From the NCBI GenBank assembly GCA_002347095.1, contig DDWZ01000018.1:82405-146404 (forward strand): a stretch of DNA of 64,000 nucleotides. Direction: 5' to 3'. This document shows, one piece after another, positions 18,378-26,452 of the stretch. A program made the translations under genes and the position numbers. This stretch comes from Desulfobulbaceae bacterium UBA2273. GTDB taxonomy: Bacteria; Desulfobacterota; Desulfobulbia; Desulfobulbales; Desulfurivibrionaceae. The number at the start of each line of letters is the position of its first letter. The stretch's first letter is position 1. The notes beneath the pieces were generated by a model that searched no databases, had not been told where the DNA came from, and saw only the letters and a list, made by a program, of their open reading frames with translations.

Positions 18378-19701
18378 TACCCCGGAGATTACCATCATCG
18401 GCGGCGGCCTCGCGGGATGCGAGGCCGCCTGGCAGGCTGCCCAGCGCGGCTGTCGGGTGACCATCCACGAGATGAAGCCGGTGCGCTTCAGCCCGGCCCA
18501 TGAATCGCCGCAGTTGGCGGAACTGGTCTGCAGCAACTCCCTGCGCGCCGCCGATGTCTCTTCCGCCGTGGGTCTGCTCAAGGAAGAGATGCGTTGCCTA
18601 GGCTCCCTGATCATGGCGGCGGCCGACCAGACTCAGGTTCCGGCCGGTCGGGCCCTGGCCGTGGACCGCTCCCTCTTTGCCCAATACATCACCGAAAAAA
18701 TTGAATCGCACCCGGCCATCACCGTGGTCCGGGAGGAAGTGACCGAACTCCCGCCCCCTGGACAATGGCCGGTCATCATGGCCTCCGGCCCGCTCACCTC
18801 AAGCCCGCTTGCCGCCTCCCTGGCCCAACTCACCGGGGAAGAGCACCTTGCCTTTTACGACGCCATCGCCCCCATCGTCACCGCCGATTCCCTGGACATG
18901 TCAATAGTCTACCGGGCCTCCCGTTACGACGACGGGCCGGGTGATTATCTCAACTGCCCCCTGAACCGCGACGAATACGCCGCCTTTATCGAGGCGCTGC
19001 GCAACGCCGACAAGGTGCCGCTCAAGGAATTCGAGGAACAAAAATACTTCGAGGGGTGTCTTCCCATCGAGGTCATGATGGAGCGGGGAGAGAACACCCT
19101 GCGCTTCGGGCCCATGAAACCGGTGGGCTTGCCCGACCCGCGAACCGGTCGCGACCCGTACGGTGTGGTCCAGCTCCGCATGGAAAAAAAAGACGGTCTG
19201 CTCTACAATATGGTGGGCTTTCAAACCAAGCTGACCTATAAAGCCCAGCAGGAAGTGTTCCGTCTGATTCCGGGCATGGCCCAGGCTGAATTCGCCCGGC
19301 TCGGCAGCATCCACCGCAACACCTTTGTTTGCGGGCCCAAGGTGCTGCTCCCGAGCCTGCAGGTGAAAAACCGGCCCGATCTTTTGCTGGCCGGGCAGAT
19401 CACCGGGGTGGAAGGCTATGTGGAATCCACGGCCATGGGATTGCTGGCCGGGATCAACGCGGTGCGGTTGGCCAAGGGTCAAGCGGGCCTTGAGCTGCCC
19501 AACGACACCGCCATGGGCGCACTGGTCGGCCACCTTACCCAGACCGACCCCAAACATTTTCAGCCCTCCAACATCAACTTCGGCCTGTTCCCGGTCTGGG
19601 AGACCAAGCTTCCGAAAAAACTGCGAGGACAACACCGTGCGCAAACAGCCCTGGCTTCCCTCAAACAACTCTGCGACGCAGAAAAGCTGGAACCGGCGTA
19701 A
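18346..19701 (+). CDS. trmFO: folate-dependent tRNA(uracil-54) methyltransferase TrmFO
   Basis: TrmFO uses 5,10-methylene-tetrahydrofolate and FAD to make ribothymidine-54 in tRNA. The protein (451 residues from TTG 18346) has the FAD-binding [12 protein letters not shown] near its start, then [13 protein letters not shown] with the first catalytic cysteine, and the F-E-G-C-L-P-I-E segment with the second. The start is uncertain: no ATG is available, and TTG 18346 or TTG 18367 both work. It overlaps adk by 32 nt, so translational coupling is likely. Confidence 0.95.
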   Translation: MTPSRNSLASNTPEITIIGGGLAGCEAAWQAAQRGCRVTIHEMKPVRFSPAHESPQLAELVCSNSLRAADVSSAVGLLKEEMRCLGSLIMAAADQTQVPAGRALAVDRSLFAQYITEKIESHPAITVVREEVTELPPPGQWPVIMASGPLTSSPLAASLAQLTGEEHLAFYDAIAPIVTADSLDMSIVYRASRYDDGPGDYLNCPLNRDEYAAFIEALRNADKVPLKEFEEQKYFEGCLPIEVMMERGENTLRFGPMKPVGLPDPRTGRDPYGVVQLRMEKKDGLLYNMVGFQTKLTYKAQQEVFRLIPGMAQAEFARLGSIHRNTFVCGPKVLLPSLQVKNRPDLLLAGQITGVEGYVESTAMGLLAGINAVRLAKGQAGLELPNDTAMGALVGHLTQTDPKHFQPSNINFGLFPVWETKLPKKLRGQHRAQTALASLKQLCDAEKLEPA

Positions 19702-19705
19702 GCAT

Positions 19706-22700
19706 GTGCGGTTTCCCCTGTGCCTTCTCCTGTTTTTCGGCCTGCTGATTCTCTCCGTGCCCGCTTCCGCCGCAGCCCCACACCCGGCCCCGCCCCGGCA
19801 CCAGCTCGACATCGCCTTTGACCTGCAAAGCCACCGGCTCATCGGCACATCGCGCATCACCATCCCTGCTCAAACCGCGGTCACCATCTCCCTGGCAAAT
19901 CTGGAAATCATGCAGTTCGACCTGGACGGCGTCACCCTCCAGACCTCGGAGCACGTAGTCCTCCCGTCGGCGCCGCAAGACCAGCACGTTGCCATCCGCT
20001 TTCACGCAACATACGCCGGCAACCGGGCCGACACCCTTAACGGACTCATCGACCCCAGCGGCATCGCCCTCACCGGCTTTTGGCATCCGCGCCTGGACAC
20101 CGACTGCCTGTATGCCCTGACCGCCGCCATCCCCAAACACTTTGCAGCCATCGCCGAAGCCGAGGAGATCAGCGACACGCTTAGCGGCAATATCCGCACC
20201 GTCCGCTTCCTGTTCGAGCATCCCCTGCCCAGCCTCAACTTCGTGGCCGGCCCCTATGTGGTGGAAGAGGAGCCCATCGGTCCGGGCCAGACCCTGTACT
20301 CTTATTTCTTTGCCGAAGACCGCGAACTGGCGGCGGGATACAGAAAGAAAACAATCGAGTACCTCAAACGCTACCAGGATCTGGTCGGCCCCTATCCCTA
20401 CAAACGATTCAGCATCGTGGAAAACCGGCTGCCCACCGGCTACGCCATGCCCACCTTTACCCTGCTCGGCCAAGCCGTGGTCCGGCTGCCCTTCATCACC
20501 GAAACCTCGCTGGGCCATGAAATGCTGCACAGTTGGTTCGGCAACAGTGTTGACGTGGATACCAGCCAGGGCAACTGGTGCGAGGGGCTGACCACCTATC
20601 TCGCGGATCAGGCCTTTGCCGCGGATAAAGGGGCCGATGCCGCATTCAGAAAGCAGCAGCTCATCACCTACCAGAGCTATGTGGGGCCGGACAACACCAT
20701 GACCCTCGCGGATTTCAGCGGCGCCGGCAGCCATCTTGCTTCCGGCAACAAAGCGGCGAGGGCTGTTGGCTACGAGAAGGGGAGCATGCTCTTCCACATG
20801 CTGTTCCGGGAGATAGGCGATGTTCCATTCTACGCAGGGCTTCGCGATGTGTATGCGCGTTTCCGTCATCAACAGGCGAGCTGGCAGGATCTGGCCGCAC
20901 GTTTTTCCGAAAGCTCCAGCCAAAACCTTGAGCCCTTTTTCAGCCAATGGCTCGGCCGCGCCGATCTCCCCCGCCTGGAAATCAGCTCCGGAGCCCTTAC
21001 GGAGAGAGGGGACCACCTGGAACTCGGGCTCACCATCAAGCAGCTCCAGGAAAAACCCTACCGGCTGCGATTGCCCCTGGATATCGTCACCGCCAAGGGC
21101 AAGGAGCGGCGGGAAGTGACCCTTACCGAAAGCGAAACCAAAGTGCGCATCCGCCTGACCGATTATCCCTCGCTGGTAATCGGTGATCCGGACTACGACC
21201 TGATGCGAACCTTGGCCCCCGAGGAACTGCCGCCTACCTGGTCGCGCTTTCTCGGCGCCCGCGAGAGGCTGGCCATCGCCCCGGCGGGAGACGAGCTTAG
21301 GGTCTATGCCCCGCTCATCGAACTCCTTGCCGCCATGGAGTGCCCGGTCAAACCCGCCAACGAGGCCACGGACAAGGATCTGGCCGGCAAAGCCGTGCTG
21401 TTCCTCGGCACGGACAGCCCCCTGGCCCGCTCCATCTTTGCCGGCCAGCCCCAGCCCGCCACCGGCTTTACCCTGGAGGCGCGGGAAAATCCCCTGGCCC
21501 CCGGCCAGGTGGCGGTGCTGATCGCTTCGGCCAGCACTGCGGAAACAGCGGCAGCCGCGCCGAAACTCGCCCATTACGGCAAATACGGCACACTCCATCT
21601 CAACTTGGGCCGGGTGGCGCAAAAATCCGTCCTGGAGACGGAGCAGGGGCTGCGCCTGGTCATTGATGCCCCGCCCATGGCTCTCGCCCTGCCCAAGGCC
21701 CTTTCCTTTGCCGCCATCACGGAACAGCTTGGTGACAAACAGGTGGTGTATGTGGGGGAGAACCACACCCGCAACGAAGACCACCTCCTGCAACTGCGGG
21801 TGATCCGGGCGCTCTTCGCCCAAAACCCAAAACTTGCCATCGGCATGGAGATGTTCAGCCGGGAGGCGCAGCCCGTTCTTGACCGGTATGTGGCAGGCGA
21901 ACTGAACGAACGGGAATTTTTAAAGCAATCGGAATATTTTTCCAAATGGGGCTACGATTATCGCTTCTACCGGGAGATCATCAACTTTGCCCGGCGTCAC
22001 CGGCTGCCCATCGTGGCTCTCAACCAGGAAAAAGCGATTGTCAACAAGGTCTTCAAAGAAGGGACCGCCGCCCTGACCGCCGAAGAACTGGCCAAGATCC
22101 CAGCGGACCGTGACCTGACCATTCCCGGCTATCGAGAGCGGATCACCGAGGTCTTTACCATGCACGGCTCGCACGGCGGCAAGCCGGAACAGGTCAACGG
22201 GTTTTTCCAGGCCCAGGCCCTGTGGGACGAAACCATGGCCGAATCCGTGACCAGCTTCCTCGCCGCCCACCCGGAAAGGAGAATGGTGGTCCTGGCGGGC
22301 CAGGGCCACACCGACAAGGCCACCGCCATCCCACCCCGGGTTGCCCGCCGGTTGCCGGCCATCCGCCAGGCCGTCATCCTGAACAGCATGGGCCGGGAGC
22401 TTGATCAGACCGAAACGGACTACCTGATTTTTTCCGAGCCCGACGAGCTGCCTCCGGCCGCGCTTCTCGGGGTGATGCTTGGCAACACCGCCGATGGCCC
22501 ACGGGTGGAAGGGTTGTCAGAAAAGAGCAAGGCAGGAGCGGCGGGGATCAGGAAAAAAGATGTCATTCTGGCGCTGGATGACGAACCAGTGACCACCATC
22601 GACGATCTGAAGATCTTCCTGCTCGACAAGGAAATCGGCAATCAGGTGACGGTGCGGATCAAACGGGAAACCGGTTTCCTGTTCAAAGGGAAATCGATTC

Positions 22701-22723
22701 TTTCCATTCCAGTGGTGTTGTAG
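19706..22723 (+). CDS. exported fusion: M1-like metallopeptidase - ChaN-like haem-binding domain - PDZ
   Basis: The 1005-residue protein starts, on my reading, at GTG 19706, where a clean signal peptide begins (M-R-F-P-L-C-L-L-L...V-P-A-S-A-A-A); a GTG at 19637 would add 23 residues. Residues 30-500 resemble an M1 (gluzincin) peptidase with zinc motif HEMLH (271-275) and the third ligand in W-C-E-G about 18 residues on, one shorter than usual. Residues about 670-905 match the ChaN/Tiki-like haem-binding family (YVGENHTRNED, GMEMFSR, LAGQGHTDK). Residues about 915-1005 form a PDZ domain. It probably acts in the periplasm on haem or haem-protein peptides; that is inference. Confidence 0.82.
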   Translation: MRFPLCLLLFFGLLILSVPASAAAPHPAPPRHQLDIAFDLQSHRLIGTSRITIPAQTAVTISLANLEIMQFDLDGVTLQTSEHVVLPSAPQDQHVAIRFHATYAGNRADTLNGLIDPSGIALTGFWHPRLDTDCLYALTAAIPKHFAAIAEAEEISDTLSGNIRTVRFLFEHPLPSLNFVAGPYVVEEEPIGPGQTLYSYFFAEDRELAAGYRKKTIEYLKRYQDLVGPYPYKRFSIVENRLPTGYAMPTFTLLGQAVVRLPFITETSLGHEMLHSWFGNSVDVDTSQGNWCEGLTTYLADQAFAADKGADAAFRKQQLITYQSYVGPDNTMTLADFSGAGSHLASGNKAARAVGYEKGSMLFHMLFREIGDVPFYAGLRDVYARFRHQQASWQDLAARFSESSSQNLEPFFSQWLGRADLPRLEISSGALTERGDHLELGLTIKQLQEKPYRLRLPLDIVTAKGKERREVTLTESETKVRIRLTDYPSLVIGDPDYDLMRTLAPEELPPTWSRFLGARERLAIAPAGDELRVYAPLIELLAAMECPVKPANEATDKDLAGKAVLFLGTDSPLARSIFAGQPQPATGFTLEARENPLAPGQVAVLIASASTAETAAAAPKLAHYGKYGTLHLNLGRVAQKSVLETEQGLRLVIDAPPMALALPKALSFAAITEQLGDKQVVYVGENHTRNEDHLLQLRVIRALFAQNPKLAIGMEMFSREAQPVLDRYVAGELNEREFLKQSEYFSKWGYDYRFYREIINFARRHRLPIVALNQEKAIVNKVFKEGTAALTAEELAKIPADRDLTIPGYRERITEVFTMHGSHGGKPEQVNGFFQAQALWDETMAESVTSFLAAHPERRMVVLAGQGHTDKATAIPPRVARRLPAIRQAVILNSMGRELDQTETDYLIFSEPDELPPAALLGVMLGNTADGPRVEGLSEKSKAGAAGIRKKDVILALDDEPVTTIDDLKIFLLDKEIGNQVTVRIKRETGFLFKGKSILSIPVVL

Positions 22724-23032
22724 TCGGCCCAACCCCCATTGTCACGCAGCCGAGCACCGGAGAGGCTGCCGAAAAAGGAGTTTGCACTGTTTGAGGCGAA
22801 GCCGAGTTTGCAAACTCCCGGCAGCATCGAGGAGCACAGGGTATCCCGCCAACGGCGGGACAAGTGGCTGGGTGCCTTTTCTTTTTCGTTCTTTTTCTTT
22901 GGGCAAGCAAAGAAAAAGAACAGATAAACAAAGCGTATTCCCAACTGCGGAGATGCGTGACAAGCAGATCCATCTTTTCTTTTGGCCTTCCCCCTGCTCC
23001 GGGCTATAATGGGCAAAAATCAAGGACCACCC
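22724..23032. other. 309-nt intergenic region filled by a structured repeat
   Basis: The stretch between the M1/ChaN gene and the uracil-DNA glycosylase gene consists mainly of repeat copy A (22735-22921). AAGGA lies 8 nt before the glycosylase start. No gene is supported. Confidence 0.6.
22735..22921 (+). repeat. multi-hairpin intergenic repeat, copy A
   Basis: Hairpin 1 has outer arms GCTGCCG 22765-22771 / CGGCAGC 22819-22825 and inner arms GGAGTTTGCA 22777-22786 / TGCAAACTCC 22809-22818, with apex GGC-GAA-GCC. Hairpin 2 is ATCCCGCC-aac-GGCGGGA. Hairpin 3 is a perfect 14-bp stem, 22888-22901 with 22908-22921, loop GGCAAG. Copies B (31476) and C (34083) share this plan; D and E are related. 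Confidence 0.9.
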
Positions 23033-23845
23033 ATGACCACGCCCGACGAAAACTACACCACAACCCCAACGATCCCAGCCCAGGCCGCCCTGGAATTTCT
23101 CCACGATGTCCGGCAGCTTGTCGCCTTCCAGCAGGCAATCGGCATCGAGGGCTACCCCCGCACCCCGGAACTTGCGCGGTTTCTTGCCGGGCCGCAGCCG
23201 CCGACACCACCGGCCCGGCCGCAAACCAAAGCCGCTTCCAGGCCGGAGACGATCCGCACCCCACCCGCCCAACGTCAGAGCACGGCCGCAGCCATGCCAA
23301 ACACCACCCTGACCGAGCTCTATGCCGAAATGCAAGGCTGCCAACGCTGCCCGCGACACCAGGGCCGAAGCAAGGCAATCACCGGTGAGGGCACGACTCG
23401 AGTCAAGCTCCTGATCATCACCGATGCGCCCTCTGTAGAGGACGATTGTTCCGGCCTGCCCATGAGCGGGGAACCGGGCCAGCTCCTCGACAAGATGCTG
23501 GGGGCCATCGGCCTGAGCCGAAATGCGGTCCACTTGAGCCTGCTCACCCGATGCCATGCGGAGGAGCCGCCGGGCAAGGAGGCGGTGGACGCCTGCCTGC
23601 CCTTCCTGCTCAAGGAAATCATGCTCGTCGCCCCCACGGTCATCTGCGCCATGGGCCCCCTCACCGCCCAGAAGCTGCTCCGCACCAGTAAACCCCTGAG
23701 CCAGTTGCGCGGCAGATTCCACGATTTCCAGGGCATCCCGCTCATCCCCACCTTTTCGCCGGAGTTTCTTTTGAAAAATCCGGAGATGAAAAAGGCTACC
23801 TGGCTGGATTTACAGATGATACAGAAAAAGCTCCAAACCGCCTAG
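23033..23845 (+). CDS. uracil-DNA glycosylase, family 4/5-like (Fe-S type)
   Basis: The 270-residue protein has an N-terminal extension rich in Pro, Ala and Thr (to about residue 85) and a UDG-like domain. Four cysteines in G-C-Q-R-C-P and T-R-C-H...D-A-C-L-P match the [4Fe-4S] ligands of family 4 enzymes. Motif A is altered: the usual GEAPG is I-T-D-A-P-S, and the C-terminal HPS-type motif reads F-S-P-E-F. The altered motifs make its specificity uncertain. I start at ATG 23033, preceded by AAGGA. It may remove uracil from DNA or be a divergent DNA-processing relative. Confidence 0.75.
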   Translation: MTTPDENYTTTPTIPAQAALEFLHDVRQLVAFQQAIGIEGYPRTPELARFLAGPQPPTPPARPQTKAASRPETIRTPPAQRQSTAAAMPNTTLTELYAEMQGCQRCPRHQGRSKAITGEGTTRVKLLIITDAPSVEDDCSGLPMSGEPGQLLDKMLGAIGLSRNAVHLSLLTRCHAEEPPGKEAVDACLPFLLKEIMLVAPTVICAMGPLTAQKLLRTSKPLSQLRGRFHDFQGIPLIPTFSPEFLLKNPEMKKATWLDLQMIQKKLQTA

Positions 23846-23972
23846 CCGTTGCCGCCATAGAGTTTCGCAGGGAAAACGCGTCAGGATTCTCCTTCTCCGC
23901 CCTTGACAGGAGATACACGCCGCAGTAGACCGGAACAAAGACAGAAGCAGGACACGATCAATATTCGGCTCA

Positions 23973-23986
23973 GGTCAGAACTGACC
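23973..23986. other. 14-bp perfect palindrome upstream of the small membrane protein gene
   Basis: GGTCAG-AA-CTGACC lies 41 nt before the start of the 50-residue protein. It could be a dimeric regulator site. No other signal was recognised in 23846-24026. Confidence 0.35.
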
Positions 23987-24026
23987 GATTCTTCGGGAAA
24001 AAGAGCAATCAACCAGAGGTCTACCT

Positions 24027-24179
24027 ATGAGCAGATATGGCAGCGGCGGGGCCGGATTTGGTTTGGGCGTAGTCATTGCGGTAGCCCTTTCTTGGGATGC
24101 AAACCATTCCATCCTGTGGGCAATCTTCCACGGATTTTTAAGTTGGTTTTATGTCATCTACTATTTTCTTTTCAGATAG
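24027..24179 (+). CDS. 50-residue predicted inner-membrane protein
   Basis: This short frame starts at ATG 24027 with AGAGG about 9 nt upstream and ends at TAG 24179. The product begins M-S-R-Y-G-S-G-G, then an apolar segment (G-L-G-V-V-I-A-V-A-L-S-W) and a second hydrophobic segment ending W-F-Y-V-I-Y-Y-F-L-F-R. The W-A-I-F-H-G...S-W-F-Y-V-I-Y pattern resembles small conserved membrane proteins I have seen annotated as hypothetical in many bacteria. Function unknown. Codon content and initiation site support a real gene, but the length limits confidence. Confidence 0.65.
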   Translation: MSRYGSGGAGFGLGVVIAVALSWDANHSILWAIFHGFLSWFYVIYYFLFR

Positions 24180-24340
24180 ACGAGCAGCATGACAACGCGT
24201 CAACCTCCGGCGCTGACGCGTGGCGGTCATGCACCTCCGTCGGGCTCCAACCTATTGGAAGCACGGGCTAAATAAAACCGAATCAGACGCCCCTGCCGGC
24301 CAGAGAACGTTACCATTCTCACAACGCCAAGAACATCCCC
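24180..24340. other. intergenic region with a 7-bp hairpin
   Basis: CGCGTCA and TGACGCG flank an 11-nt spacer near 24196-24220, soon after the small protein gene; it has no T-run. Nothing else was seen before the convergent epmA. Confidence 0.35.
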
Positions 24341-25243
24341 CTACAACCCCTCCGGCGTAAAAGCCACCACCTGATCGATATTGTTTGCTCCAGCAAAGAG
24401 CATGACCAGCCGGTCCACCCCCAAGGCAATGCCCGCAGCAGGGGGCATGGTTTCAAGAGCATCAAGAAACACCTCCGGCAGCGGGCCGCAGTCGCGGCCC
24501 TGCATCCGAATACTTTTTTGCTCTGCCAGGAATCTGGCCCGCTGTTCCACCGGATCAACCAGCTCGGAAAAGCCGTTGGCCAACTCCAACCCGGCCACAT
24601 ACAGCTCAAAACGCTCGGCCACTGTTGGATCGGTCGGAGAGAGCCGGGCCAACGCTCCCAGCGTGGCCGGATAGTCGCAGAGAAAGGTGGGGGTGGTCAT
24701 GCCCAGATGCGGCTCCACATGCTCCACCAGCATCTCGTCGAATGTGTCCTTACGCAGCGCCTCCTCCACCGTGCAGGGCGCGTAGCGCTGGAAGGCCTCG
24801 GCCACGGTGATTCGCTCCCACTCCGGTGCAAGTTCGATCCTGCGCCCCTGCCATTCCAGCACCCCATCCTTGCCCATGGCCGCAGCCAGATACCGCAGCA
24901 ACGCCTCGCAATCCTTCATCAGGTCACGATAATCGCTTCCGGCAGCGTACCACTCCAGCATGGTGAACTCGGGCAGGTGGCGATCGCCGCGCTCGCCTTT
25001 GCGGAAGCATTTGCAGAGCTGAAAGATCTTGGGAATGCCTGCGGCCAGCAGCCGTTTCATGCACAGCTCCGGCGAGGTTTGCAGAAACCAACCCTCGCTG
25101 ATCAACGGTACGATATGGGCTTCCGGGGCAGGGGCAGGGATACGGAGGGGGGTTTCGACCTCGAGATAGCCTCGGTCGATGAAAAAGGCGCGCAGGGCTT
25201 GAATGAGAACGGCCCGCGAATGCAGGCCGTAAAGAGAGATCAT
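24341..25243 (-). CDS. epmA: EF-P--(R)-beta-lysine ligase EpmA (GenX/PoxA)
   Basis: EpmA is a lysyl-tRNA-synthetase-like enzyme that attaches (R)-beta-lysine to elongation factor P. The 300-residue protein is a class II synthetase core without an anticodon domain. It has motif 2 as F-R-K-G-E-R-G-D-R-H-L-P-E-F and motif 3 as G-I-A-L-G-V-D-R-L. Its substrate EF-P is encoded 157 nt upstream on the same strand. EpmB (lysine aminomutase) is not in the window. Confidence 0.93.
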   Translation of the reverse strand: MISLYGLHSRAVLIQALRAFFIDRGYLEVETPLRIPAPAPEAHIVPLISEGWFLQTSPELCMKRLLAAGIPKIFQLCKCFRKGERGDRHLPEFTMLEWYAAGSDYRDLMKDCEALLRYLAAAMGKDGVLEWQGRRIELAPEWERITVAEAFQRYAPCTVEEALRKDTFDEMLVEHVEPHLGMTTPTFLCDYPATLGALARLSPTDPTVAERFELYVAGLELANGFSELVDPVEQRARFLAEQKSIRMQGRDCGPLPEVFLDALETMPPAAGIALGVDRLVMLFAGANNIDQVVAFTPEGL

Positions 25244-25282
25244 AGTCGTTAAGCAGAGTCCGGTTTCGGTTCAGCTTTTACC

Positions 25283-25325
25283 TTAACTCCCCTCCCTTGA
25301 CGGGAGGGGCTGGGGGTGGGTGAAT
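25283..25325. repeat. palindromic G/C repeat between epmA and efp
   Basis: CCCCTCCC (25289-25296) and GGGAGGGG (25302-25309) form a perfect 8-bp stem with loop TTGAC, followed by a G-rich tail. This resembles a widespread intergenic REP-like element. Confidence 0.6.
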
Positions 25326-25349
25326 TTGCCAACGGCATCACATCCAAGA

Positions 25350-25392
25350 TGTTCCCCCTCTCCCTATCCCTCTCCCGCAAGGGGCGAGGGAA
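25350..25392. repeat. second C-rich palindromic repeat downstream of efp
   Basis: CCCTC-T-CCC and GGG-GC-GAGGG pair around a GCAA tetraloop just after the efp stop. With the element at 25283 it fills the epmA-efp gap and may end efp transcription. Confidence 0.55.
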
Positions 25393-25400
25393 CTTTACAG

Positions 25401-25964
25401 CTACTCTTTTACTCTAGTCACATACACTCCGGTGCGGGTGTCGATCTGCAGCTTATCCCCTTCTTCGATAAAGGGCGGCACCTGGACCACATACCCGGTT
25501 TCCAGGGTTACGGGCTTGGAGTCGCTGCCGCTGGTATCGCCCTTGACCCACGGGTCGGACTGGGTGACCTTGAGGTTGACGAAGTTGGGCAGGGTAACGC
25601 CGATGGGGCGGCCGTTGTACTGCAGCACCTCCACATCCATGTTGTCGGTGAGAAAATTGATGGCATCGCCCAGTTGCGCCTTGGATATCTCCAGTTGCTC
25701 GAAGGAGACGTTATCCATGAAGGTATATTCCTCTCCCTGGCAGTAGAGGTACTGCATGGTCCGCTCCTCAAGGGCGGCCTTTTCCAGCTTGTCGTTGGAG
25801 CGAAAGGTTTTTTCAAAGGCGTTGCCGGTGATCATATTCCGCAACCGGGCGCGGTACAGGGCCTGGCCCTTGCCGGGTTTGGAAAATGAAAAATCCGTCA
25901 TGATATACGGTTCGCCGTCGATCTGAACCTTTAAGCCTTTGCGAAAATCAGAAGCGGAATACAT
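25401..25964 (-). CDS. efp: elongation factor P
   Basis: EF-P enters the ribosomal E site and relieves stalling at polyproline. The 187-residue protein has the usual three-domain length. The modified lysine lies in K-P-G-K-G-Q-A at residue 32, the site that EpmA would beta-lysylate. The adjoining epmA gene supports that modification route. The upstream neighbour on the same strand is a MoaE-like gene 90 nt away. Confidence 0.97.
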   Translation of the reverse strand: MYSASDFRKGLKVQIDGEPYIMTDFSFSKPGKGQALYRARLRNMITGNAFEKTFRSNDKLEKAALEERTMQYLYCQGEEYTFMDNVSFEQLEISKAQLGDAINFLTDNMDVEVLQYNGRPIGVTLPNFVNLKVTQSDPWVKGDTSGSDSKPVTLETGYVVQVPPFIEEGDKLQIDTRTGVYVTRVKE

Positions 25965-26054
25965 ACTCGTTTTCTCCCTGTGGCAGTCAAGTCAAAAAAA
26001 AACAGTGTGCGGCCCCTTACTAACCGGATTCCCGCATTTTTGCAAGGGTGAAGT

Positions 26055-26420
26055 TCAGGCCGACATCACTTCCCTTTTACCGATGGCCTCTGCCTTAATG
26101 CGGTCCAAGAGCTCGCCCAACACCGGTTTCACATTCTCCCGGATATCGCCGGCCACGATGATGAACAGCAGATCGTCGCCGGGCTGGAATCTGCCGCTCT
26201 TGGCCTCGATCACGATGTCGAAGATCCCCGGCTTTTGCAAAAACTCCTTCCGGATCGCCTCAACCTTTGCCTGATCCGGGGTGACCTCAAGGGCGGTGAC
26301 CTCTTCGCGGGTCTTGCGCGACCAGGCCCGGACCACGCCGTTGTGGACCAGGACCATGCCGACGTTTTCGGCAAAGGCAGGGTTTTTCTTCATCTCGGCA
26401 ATCGTTTTTGAAATATCCAT
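26055..26420 (-). CDS. MoaE-like protein (molybdopterin synthase large-subunit family)
   Basis: The 121-residue protein resembles the MoaE fold: a G-M-V-L-V-H-N-G-V-V-R-A strand, V-T-A-L-E-V, and a C-terminal G-D-D-L-L-F-I-I-V-A-G-D-I-R-E-N-V segment. MoaE makes molybdopterin by adding sulfur to precursor Z together with MoaD. No MoaD or other moa gene is nearby, and the protein is shorter than classical MoaE (about 150). It could be a MoaE-derived protein with another job. Confidence 0.65.
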   Translation of the reverse strand: MDISKTIAEMKKNPAFAENVGMVLVHNGVVRAWSRKTREEVTALEVTPDQAKVEAIRKEFLQKPGIFDIVIEAKSGRFQPGDDLLFIIVAGDIRENVKPVLGELLDRIKAEAIGKREVMSA

Positions 26421-26452
26421 ATGGTCACCTCTGTGTTTGTTGGTCTAAAAAA

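Noticed and set aside
22742..23022. Short ORFs inside the multi-hairpin repeats (also near 31400-31680 and 34076-34349)
   Set aside because: Their similarity to each other comes from the repeat itself. They change frame between copies and have no initiation signals.
23903..24271. 122-codon frame over the small membrane protein gene
   Set aside because: It is out of frame with the well-supported 50-residue gene, has no ribosome-binding site and a random-looking product.
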